From: Edaphochlamys debaryana
Taxonomy: Eukaryota > Chlorophyta > Chlorophyceae > Chlamydomonadales
DNA: 64,000 bases
NCBI GenBank assembly: GCA_016858145.1
Contig: JAEHOE010000069.1
Location: 310,001 to 374,000, forward strand
Direction: 5' to 3'
Positions 23,097-32,929 of the stretch are shown here, piece after piece. A model generated the notes under the pieces. It made no database searches and had not been told where the DNA came from. It saw only the letters and a program-made list of their open reading frames with translations. The position numbers were made by a program, and so were the translations under genes. Within the stretch, counting starts at the first letter, position 1. Each line of letters starts with the position of its first letter.

Positions 23097-23867
23097 ATCC
23101 TCTGGCGGTCACTCGCAAGGGCATCACGCTCCGGGGCCTGGCGCGAGTGCGGGGGCTGCTGCGGGAGCGGTACGGGCCGCGGTACGACACCATGAGCACG
23201 GCCGAGGTCAGTGCGGAGGGGCGCGGGTGGGGGGCGTGGTGTGGGTGCTGGAGGGCGCGGGAGGCGTGGAGTCTCATGGCAGTGGCAGTGGAGGGGGTTG
23301 GGGTCCGGGGGTGGACGGGATGAACGGCACCACGGCGTGTACGGCAAGTATGGGCCGAAGAGCTTGCTGACGTACATGGGGTCTGAGTTGCGGGGCCAAA
23401 CGGGGGGCTCGCAATCCTGCCCAACCACCAACTGCACCGCGTTCTCCCCTCCCCACCCTCGTGGAGGCGCCTGGTGGAGGCAGTGGTCTCGACCAATGAT
23501 ATCCGCAATGCGCAGTGCCAGTTCCCCCGGGACAAGGTGTGTGTGCTGGGTGTGTGGAGGGGGTGGGGGTCTCCTGCCTGGCCCTCAACTGCTGGATGGG
23601 CCCCCGCTTCCTAGTCCCCACCTTGCCCCCCCTCACCAAACGCTGCCCGCATCCTCTACATCCTCGCACATACAGGACATGATCCTGCGCTCAGTGGAGG
23701 ACCGGCACGGCTCGCCAGAGGCCTTCGACAAGTGCGTCCCTCAAGCTGCAGCTGCTGCTGGAGCCGCTCAGCTACAGCATGGACTTGCGCCGCCTGCTAA
23801 AGCGCGCCAAGGGCACGGTGTGGGCCCTGGGGCCCGTGGGCAGCTGGCTCAAGCAGCAGCTGCAGCT
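23097..23867 (+). pseudogene. Truncated 5' part of an NLR-like gene, head-to-head with the main copy
   Basis: Plus-strand exons match the start of the minus-strand NLR. KGITLRGLARVRGLLRERYG (~23120) parallels KGITLRGLERVRNLLR. VVSTNDIRNAQCQFPRDK (~23490) parallels VVSTIDIRNAQCQLPRDK. DMILRSVEDRHGSPEAFDK and YSMDLRRLLKRAKGTVWALG (23676-23850) parallel the exon that carries the P-loop in the full copy. The exons and one intron are nearly identical to 30955-31380. The copy stops just before the P-loop, at GSWLKQQ, where it abuts an inverted WD40 exon at about 23868. A 4-nt insertion near 23732-23737 (GACAAG-TGCG-TCCCTC) also breaks the frame. It cannot encode a complete receptor. Confidence 0.75.
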
Positions 23868-24504
23868 GAACGCCACGCTGTTGACCCTATCCGCGTGTCC
23901 CTCCAGCGTGGCAGTGCACTGGCCCGAGGCAGCGTCCCACAGCCGGACCTGGGAGTGGGGGCGGGGGGGAGGGCAGGGGGGTTGTGGACATTGGCAGTCA
24001 CGTGTTTGCCGGGGCGAGGCCACGCACCCCTGCCCGAGCTCACGCCCCGCCCCCACCCCTGCCAGTGCACGCCCCCAGCCCCCTCCACCCCCCGAGGACC
24101 GCCCCTGGGCCCAGCCGCCAGCGCCACCGTCCGGGGCATTCACCCCCGCCCCCGTACACACAGCCCCCCAACCCCCCGCATCCCCCAAAGCACGCCCCCT
24201 GCCCCCCGCCCCCCGCTAGCTTAGCTGCAACCCCGGGTCTGCCCCGGAGTTGCGGTCTCATGTGTGCTCCGCACAGCCCATCCCTTGTTGGGGCGTTAGG
24301 ACTTCCTTTGCGTGTGGATTCTCCTTACGGCTATACTTACTACACTTGCTTCACTCCTCTTCTACCGGCATACTTCTAGCGCACGGCCGTCTGCGCGCCA
24401 CTGCCCTGCACGCGCGCTTCTCCGCAATGGCAGTCTCTCACTTTGCCCCTTCGCTCCTTGCCCCCGCCCCGCGACCGTGGCGCGCCTGGGTCTCGTGGTG
24501 GGTC

Positions 24505-25110
24505 TACCGTACGACCGCTAAAGATTTTCGCACGTAATCATTTTCGCAACCCCCTTGGCAATTTCCCAGGCAAACTGTAAAGATTTTCGCAGGGGGCAAA
24601 GGGTTTTGCGGGTAAACTTTAAAGATTTTCGCACCCCCAAACCCGGACCAGATTTTCGCATCTGCGCGCTTCCACACCTGCCTGCCAGCCTCTAGCAAGC
24701 ACTTGAAGCTCTCCAACAGCCGCCCAGACCTTGTGTGGACCATCGACAGCCACTTCCGGCCATGCACCCTTTGCAGCCCCGGCCTGCATGACCCCCCAGC
24801 CCAGTCCAGGCCCTGTCCTGGCCACCCCCATACCAGTACACCCGTCTCCCTGCAGCTGCGCCCGTGGTCTTGCCCTCCTTAGCCTCCAACTGGGCCCGCC
24901 CGCCTCCCCTGGCCAGAGCCAGGGCTAAGCACGGCACGGTACCCCCCCCTGGTACACGGACTGACACGTACCCCAGATTTTCGCACCCCCCTCAGGCTTT
25001 TCTTTGCCAAACTTTAATGTTTTTCGCACCCCCCTCAGCCTTTTCTTTTGCGTTTTCGCACCCCGCCCGAATTATTTATTACTGCGAAAATATGTAGCGG
25101 TCGTACGGTA
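24505..25110. mobile_element. 606 bp non-autonomous DNA element with ~28 bp terminal inverted repeats
   Basis: The left end reads TACCGTACGACCGCTA then AAGATTTTCGCA. The reverse complement of the right end reads TACCGTACGACCGCTA then CATATTTTCGCA, so 26 of 28 bases match. The ends can be read as a TA target duplication flanking CCGTACGACCGC repeats, or as TACC-ended repeats. Inside, the word TTTTCGCA recurs about eight times in direct orientation near both ends, resembling subterminal transposase-binding sites. No transposase is encoded; the centre (24680-24960) is unrecognised. It sits among the WD40 introns of the NLR locus. Confidence 0.7.
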
Positions 25111-26559
25111 TCTTGTACCAACACTCCGTACATCACCCCCGCCCCCCCTCCCACACATCGGTGCCCGAACCGCACCGCCCTGAGCCCGCGTCTCACCACC
25201 AAAGCCGGCCTTCAGATGTCAACCGGAAAAACCACACACCGCATACACCGACACACCAGGGTGGGGGGGCAGAAACATCAGTCGCCTACACCACCCCACA
25301 AATGTTCCGACCCCCCTGACGCCCGCCCCCCCTTGCCGTACCCAGCACACACTGCCGTACACGCCTTATCGTCACCCGTTTTCCTCCGCTTGTGTGCCAA
25401 ACGAATCCTCTTCGTGTGCGCTATCAGCGCTATTGCCTTGCGCGTGAACCGGAAGCATAAGCAGAGCTTGGGTCCTGTCCATTGACCATCCCCACGTCCT
25501 TGGACCACTCTACGGTACCCTGAATTCACACTGTCCATGCCCTACGCCTAATGCATGACAAGCTATGGCCAGAACAGTGAATTCGCACGCCTGGGAGCGT
25601 TGGCAGCGTCGGTCGTGACCGTGTCGCATCAGCGGACATGCCACCGTGTGCCATCTTAAGCCCCGCTTCGACCACCATCCATACGGTCGTTGGTGCTCGG
25701 GCTCCTCCAGGGTTCAGACTTCACATCAGACTAAGCTTGCACGCACAGGAAGGCTGTGGGATTGCGGGAGACCGCTGTGATAAAAGTTTGGACGGGCTAT
25801 GGACAAACGTTTGGGACCCCCCTCCTTAATCTTGCAATAAAAACTCCGTTTAAATTCTAAAAGTGGATGTGGCGCCCTCTCACCAAGCACTGCACGATTG
25901 AAGCGTGGTGTACCTGTTTACACATCCTACCCCCCCCCCCCTGGATACACACGACGGCCCCGCAATCCCCCTCACCCCGTACCACCGCGCGCCCACCCAC
26001 CCCCACCCACCTCCGCTGCCCCCCGCCCCTCCCCACATGCGGGGCCGCAGCACGGCGGCACCCCCACTCCACCTCCACCCCCCTTGCCCCCCCTCCCCTA
26101 CCCCCTCCAAGCAGCCACACCGCCAGCCACGCACCGTATTGTCATTACTGCCGCTGGCCAGCGCCCTGCCGTCCGGGCTGAACGCCACGCTGTAGACCCC
26201 CCACGTGTGTTCCTCCAGCGTGGCAGTGCACTGGCCCGAGGCAGCGTCCCACAGCCGGACCTGGGGGTAGGGGCGGGGGGGAGGGCAGGGGGGAGGGCAG
26301 GGGGGTTGTGGACATTGGCAGTCACGTGTTTGCCGGGGCGAGGCCACGCACCCCTGCCCCAGCTCACGCCCCGCCCCTACCCCTGCCAGTGCACGCCCCC
26401 AGCCCCCTCCACCCCCCGAGGACAGCCCCTGGGCCCAGCCGCCAGCGCCACGGTCCGGGGCATTCACCCCCGCCCCCGTACACACAGACCCCCGCCTTAG
26501 CCGCCCCGCATTCCCCCAAAACACACGCCCCCTTCCCCCCGCCCCCCCCAATGGACCCT

Positions 26560-27110
26560 CCCCAATGCGGGAGCCGTACGCCGTACCTTGACGGGCCTCT
26601 AACGTCCCCCGCCTTGCACTTCGCACGACGCTACCCCACCACTTTCTATTCTCCATACCTACTATTTGACCAACTGCGCGGTAGCACGCACGCCATCACA
26701 CGCCACCCGCTCCTTTTCCTCCCTTCCATTTCTCACCTAGGGAGGCCTCCCTTCCCTCCCTCCCTCAACTGCCCCTGCCTTCGTGTCTCCGTGATGGCTC
26801 CCCGCTTCTCAATAGGTACGCTCGGGATGGGCTGGCAAATATGGCTGCGCGACAATCGTGCCCCGGCATGCGGCGCGTTGCACTGGCACACACCCCAGCG
26901 AATGACCGGTCTGTTACCTGCGACTTAGTAGTGCTTAGGGTAGCGCCCAGCCGGCGCTGTCGACGCCACTTTCCAGCCTCAGCCTTCGGGTGGACGACCC
27001 TTCACCGCGGCGCGGAGCTCTTCTGGACTTCTCGGTGGTATGTACCATCGCAAGCTAAGCTGTCCTGGCGCAGGCGTCAAGACGCTCTCCCGCATATCAG
27101 CATCAACCAC
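26560..27110. other. Non-repetitive insert between WD40 units, nothing recognised
   Basis: This stretch interrupts the WD40 exon-intron pattern and is less C-rich than the flanking introns. No motif, frame or terminal repeat was identified. Confidence 0.3.
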
Positions 27111-30100
27111 CACCCGCCCCCCCCCCCCCCCCCCCCTCCGGTGCCCGAAACGCGCTCCCCCTGAGCCCGCGTCTCGTCGCCAAAGCCGGCCTTCAGACAT
27201 CAACCGGAAGAAACCACACACCGGATACACTAACCCCAAGACGGCCCCGCAATCCCCCCCACCCCGTACCACCGCCCACCCACCCCCACCCACCTCCGCT
27301 GCCCCCCGCCCCTCCCCATATGCGGGGCCGCAGCATGCCGCCACACCCTCCCCCACACACACCTCCTCCCCCCCTTGCCCCTCCTCCCCTCATCCCCACC
27401 AAGCAGCCACACCGCCAGCCACGCACCGTATTGTCACCACTGCCGCTGGCCAGCGCCCTGCCGTCCGGGCTGAACGCCACGCTGTTGACCCTATCCGCGT
27501 GTCCCTCCAGCGTGGCAGTGCACTGGCCCGAGGCAGCGTCCCACAGCCGGACCTGGGGGTGGGGGCGGGGGGGAGGGCAGGGGGGTTGTGGACATTGGCA
27601 GTCACGTGTTTGCCGGGGCGAGGCCACGCACCCCTGCCCGAGCTCACGCCCCGCCCCCACCCCTGCCAGTGCACGCCCCCAGCCCCCTCCACCCCCCGAG
27701 GACCGCCCCTGGGCCCAGCCGCCAGCGCCACGGTCCGGGGCATTCACCCCCCGCCGCCGTACACAAAGGCCCACACCCTAGCCCCCCCGCATCCCCGAAA
27801 ACACACGCCCCCTTTCCCCCGCAACCCCCCGGCGCCCGAAACGCACTCCCCCTGAGCCCGCGTCTCATCCCCAAAGCCGGCCTTCAGACGTCAACCGGGA
27901 AGAGCATACCCTGAATAGACTAACACCCACGACGACGGCCCCGCAATCCCCCTCACCCGTACCACCACTCACCCACCCCCACCCACCTCCGTTGCCCCCG
28001 GCCCCTCCCCATATGCGGGGCCGCAGCACGGAGGCACCCCCAACCCAACCCACCTCTCCCCCCCTTGCCCCCCCTCCTTTACCCCCTCCAAGCAGCCACA
28101 CCGCCAGCCACGCACCGTCATGTCACCACTGCCGCTGGCCAGCGCCCTGCCGTCCGGGCTGAACGCCACGCTGTTGACCCTATGCGTGTGTCCCTGCAGA
28201 GGTGGGCACGGTGTGGCAGTTCCTGGGCCTATGCACACGCAGTGGGTCCATGCACACGGTATTATTTGCCCTTCGCACTGCTCACCACGATCACACACTG
28301 CATGGCCGACCACTGGTTGCGTGCATAGCGCCCCAGCACCAGGCGTGTCCGCCAGGGCGGTGGGGCCCATCCCAGTGCGAGGGAGTAGACCTGAGTCTGC
28401 GGCGGTTCTGTGGCCAGGGCGTGCCTCGCCAGCTCGCCTGCACTCGCCATGCGTGCCAGGGCATACTGCGGGGATGCGGTGGCTCACATGTCAGCAGCTC
28501 AGCACATACCCGACCTCGCTCTCCACCATCGCCCCTCCAAGCCCCCTAGACTCCGCGCGACTTCAGTGGCGCGTGGCGTCCTGCTGGCCAGTGAACCCAC
28601 CTGCTCCAGCCGCAGCCATCGCAGCATGTCGCCACTGAGCTTGGTGTGGGAGGGTAGCGAGCCCAGCGCTGAGAGGGCCTGTGGGGGTGCAGCGGGGTGG
28701 GGTGGGGTTGGGCCGCATTGTGAATGCACCATTGTTCATGTAAGCCGTGGGAGAGGCTACAGCAACCTGCCTGGCAGGGGTGAAGGGGATAAAACACACA
28801 CCGAATACACCGTACCACCCCCGGCCTGCCCACCCGGGGCAGGCAGCCCGCAGCGGCGACTGCCTGCGGGGCCGAGCGGTGCATGCAGAGGGAGTCAGGG
28901 TCGGGGGGTCATCAGGGCATGCAGAGGGAGTCAGGGTCGGGGGGTCATCTTGGAGGGAGTGCTGCACCTGTGCGTGGTGTGAGCCCGGGGCGGGACACGC
29001 ACCCCCCCGGCCCCCCCCTCACTACTGTCCCGCACCTGCAGGAACTCGGCGTCCCCCAGCAGCTCGTCCAGCGCCTTGACCGCCTCATCCGAGCCCCCCT
29101 GGTCGACCCCAGTGCAGGCCGCTGCCCCCAGGTGCGTCAGGGCGTGCTTGAGGGCGTAGGCCCGGGCGGGGCTGTGGCGCCAGGTGCTGGCCAGCAGCCG
29201 CCCCAGCAGCTGAGGGTGAGGGTGAGGGGGTGGCGGATCTGACTACTGCGGTGCCGTGCGTGGGGGGCAGGCGACAGCCCACCCCAGCAGCAGCTCACCT
29301 CGTGGCCCTTGACCACGTCGGCCGCAAAGGCGCCGCTCAGCGAGGGGTCGCGCAGCCAATCGCCCAGGGACTTGTGCACGGACTGGGGGTGAGGCAGGCA
29401 GCACGCACGGACGGACAGGCAGGAGGCATCAGAACAGCAGCCCCCCCTGACCCCCGCCCCCCCTGCTGCTCACGTAGAGGCGGTGGGTGTCCACGAAGAA
29501 GAGCGTGGGGCTGCCGGGCAGCAGCGGCACCGCATCGCCCAGGCCCAGCTGCGCCAGGAAGCTCTGGATGGAGAGGACAGGCATTGCGGGGCAGACGGCT
29601 CGGGGCGCAGAAGCAGCCAGGCAGCTATGCATGGTCACCAGGACCCCACCCACCTGAGCCAGTGGCTCCTTGGCCGCCTGCAGCACACCGATTAGGTCCC
29701 TGACCCTGCCCTCATCGCCAGCGCCTAGGCTGGACTGGAAGATGGTGCCGTACAGGCCGTACACGTGCTGGAGCGTGGGCACGGATGGGGGCTCTGGCAG
29801 GCAGGGTCGGGCTGTTGGCGGCCGCCGCCTCCCAAGCCGTGTGGTAGACCATCACACCCGCCGCCGCACAGCTGCCGGCCCCGCCCAGCTGTGTGGGACG
29901 GGCCTTGCCCCGCAGCTGTGAGGGCGTCAGCATCATGACCGCGCCCTCTCCAAAGGTGCGCTGCAGGCAGGGCAGGACCTGCCCCGACGCGGCCTCCAGC
30001 CAGGCGGGTGGTGAAGACGAACCGCACCCAGGCCGGCAGCCGAGCGAGCTGCTTGGCGACCAGCTGCAGCGCCCTGTTGCCCACGGGCAGCGGGAACTGG

Positions 30101-32929
30101 GACTTGGCGCCCTCCTCCCCCAGCTGCTCGCCCAGCGGGTCCGCCTCATCCAGGGCGTCCAGCAGCAGCACCAGCTGGGCCGGCAGCGGGCCCGGCGGCT
30201 GGGCCTGACCTTGGGCCTGGGCCTGGGCCTGGGCCTCGGCGTGCTTGGCCAGTTCCTGCAGGGGCCCGAGGAGAAGCATGACAAACGCCTCCTCCACGTC
30301 AGACAGCTGGGCAACCGCCACAACGTCCAGAGCCAGGATCGCCTCGGCGTAGGCGGGGAACCTGGGGGGGGGGGCATGGAAGGGGGTTAGGAGCGCAGGA
30401 CGCAACGAGGAAGGTCACGTACAATCATTGGAGCTCACGGACTAGGAGCGGATTTTGGTCGGAGGAAAGGAAAGGATATGTAACGGTGGTTGCACACGTC
30501 GAGGGGAGGGGGGGGGGGCACGGAGGGATAGGGCTGGTGCTTGGGCACTGCAGGAGCAGTGGGCCGATGGACCTGGCCCAGCAGCCAGTCCAGGGACATT
30601 GCCAGTGGACATCAATTGAAGGGGTGACACCACGACAGAGGGGTCTGCCGCATGCGTGTTAGCTGAGAGGGGGTGCTGAGGGGGCACACGTTAATAGGAG
30701 GAAGGTGGGGTGCTCGCTCAACCGACCAGCGGTCAGCGGATACCACCCCACCTGCTGGCCAGCTGGAAGGCCAGGGACTTGACGATGCGCACTGGGTCCA
30801 GGCGGCGCTGGTCGTTGTACTTGAGGAAGTGGAAGGCCGAAATGGAGCCAGGCGGCAGCTGCTCGTGCTCCGAGCACAGCACCGCCGAGATGGTGCTCTT
30901 GCCCTCGCCCGCGCCTGACGCGATGCACAGCACCCGGCCGCTGCTACCTGGCTGCTGCTGCTTGAGCCAGCTGCCCACGGGCCCCAGGGCCCACACCGTG
31001 CCCTTGGCGCGCTTTAGCAGGCGGCGCAAGTCCATGCTGTAGCTGAGCGGCTCCAGCAGCAGCTGCAGCTTGAGGGACGTGTCGAAGGCCTTTGGCGAGC
31101 CGTGCCGCTCCTCCACTGAGCGCAGGATCATGTCCTGTGCGAGGATGTAGAGGATGCGGGCAGCGTTTGGTGAGGGGGGGCAAGGTGGGGACCAGGAAGC
31201 GGGGGCCCAGCAGTTGAGGGCCAGGCAGGAGACCCCCACCCCCTCCACACATACACGCACCCAGCACACACACCTTGTCCCTGGGTAACTGGCACTGCGC
31301 ATTGCGGATGTCGATGGTCGAGACCACTGCCTTGCGGTCGGATGCGTTGGGGAAGGACACGTGCAGTCCGTCAGCGCCGTGGACCGCCAGCGTGCAGGAC
31401 CTGCGGCCAGGCGAGGGCGGGCCTTGGGCGCTTTTTTCTGGCGCAGCTGCACACCACCGGGCCCCTTCGATCGTGTGTGAGCGACAACAGCTAGCTAGCA
31501 GGCGGGTCCACCCTCGGGGCTCACCACTCGTAGATGCACCAGCCCCGGCTGGCCGGGTTGGTCTTGGCCACATCCTGCGTGCGTGTGTGCGCACGTGCAG
31601 GTGCAGGGCCAAGCAAAATGGTCTTAGACATGGAAGTCTGATTATGCGGCAGCCATGTAGGGCCTACCTGCCTGGCACTGAGTACCAACACCGCTGCCGC
31701 CGTCCCCTGGTCCCCAACTCCATCTGTCTACTCTATCCCTCCAGCTGGCATACATGCGCGTGCCTGCCTGTTCACTTGCCTCAGGCCTGCATGCTGCCAC
31801 AGCAATGCCTGCCGCCCAACAACCCCGCCCACCGCTTCCATTCGTCCGGTGGCACTCGCCCGCCCGCCCACGCGCACCATGACCACGATGGTGCCGCCGC
31901 TGCAGGCCTTGACCACGGCGTCAAAGCCCGCTACATCGTGCTTGTGCGCGATAGTCTCCTCGTGCTGCGGGCATGTATGTACGGCAGCCGGATGGACATG
32001 TTGTGGCAAACGAAGGTGTGGCCAAGGTGTGGGGAAGGACAGTGCGCCCACCCGCCCAACCGTCCTGCTCGCCTACCTGGTTGACGGCGAGGATGTCGAG
32101 CCACACCGCCGTGTCCCGTGAGGCCTCCGCCAGGAACACGTCCAGCACGAAGGACAGCAGCAGGGAGATGCGGTTGCCCCTGGGGTGGGTGGGTTGGTGG
32201 GTGCACGGCAAGGCGGCGGGGGGCTACCTGGCGGAGCACAGTGGGGCAGGTCCATGGGCAGCAGCAGCAGCAGCCTGGCTGGACAGATCTGGATGGATGG
32301 AGCCTCATGAGGCTGGGCAAGTGATCACTTGCCCAGCGGCCGCGGCACCTACCAGGCATGCGAGATGTATGAAGTACTGCGTAGTACTGCGTACTGCGTA
32401 CGTAAGTACTGCGTACGCGTGCGGACGACAGAGGTGCCAGGCGTGCAGTGGGGCCACAAGGGGGGCAGCAGCAGTCAGCTTGCAATCATGTATGCCCCTG
32501 TCAGCACATGCACAAGTGCGCCCCCATGCCACGCGTGCGTGCCACCCCCGCTGCTGTGAGCAGCCCCGCTCCTCACCATCGGCTTGGCCACGTCCCTCAG
32601 CTCCACCAGCTCCCGCAGCTCCAGCAGGCGGCACTTGCGGGCCGCCGTCACCACCTCCACCCACTTATTGTTCACGTCGGTCGTGGTCATGGTGTCGTAC
32701 TCGCTGCCGTACAGCTCCCGCACGCAGCAGGTTGCGGACGCGCTCCAGGCCCCGCAGCGTGATGCCCTTGCGCGCAATGGCCAGCGTGCTCGTCACCGGA
32801 CGCGGTTGGGGGGGGGGTCTCGCGTGACTTTGGGGGGGGGGGTCTCGCGTGACCAGAGCTGCTGCTTCCAGCAAACCAATCGAGGCTAGCCACGCTGGCT
32901 GGAAACCGCACAAGGCGGCACAGAGCAAT

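Larger units (their letters stand above)
23868..28200 (-). repeat. Amplified WD40 exon-intron units
   Basis: Each unit has one exon ([17 protein letters not shown] ... [17 protein letters not shown]) and its flanking introns. Units around 28160, 27470, 26180 and 23870 share intron sequence as well as exon. The ~350 bp after 23871 and after 27472 differ by only a few bases. Intron markers such as AAAGCCGGCCTTCAGA recur near 25200, 27181 and 27874. Such homogeneity implies recent unequal crossover or gene conversion. Confidence 0.8.
23868..32820 (-). pseudogene. NLR-like STAND receptor: TIR-like, NACHT, WD40 (frame-disrupted)
   Basis: STAND NTPases of this layout act as sensing or immune-type switches. 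Exons in order on the minus strand: N-terminal helix KGITLRGLERVRNLL (~32770) and TTTDVNNKWVEVVTAARKC; TIR-like stretches DTAVWLDILAVNQ (~32110), HDVAGFDAVVKACSGGTIVV (~31910) and ASRGWCIYEW (~31540). Then a linker, and the NACHT domain with Walker A GAGEGKST (~30900) and Walker B LVLLLDALDEAD (~30160). Helical exons follow, with VYGLYGTIFQSSLG, VHKSLGDWLRDPSLSGAF and LVLGRYARNQWSAMQ. Four WD40 exons close it (28196-28112, ~27554-27428, ~26264-26138, 23950-23868). I did not find the usual SHAW-type exon at the start of the TIR-like domain. Three exons each need removal of 4 bp (32719-32726, 29996-30003, 29796-29804) to stay in frame, and the last WD40 exon is truncated. Pseudogene is the best call; assembly error or unusual splicing are alternatives. 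Confidence 0.7.

Noticed and set aside
29000..30400. Reading the NACHT exon frame changes as ordinary introns
   Set aside because: No GT-AG pair of plausible length was seen at the shift points, and each is precisely a duplicated 4-mer, so insertion is the simpler reading; kept open in the finding.
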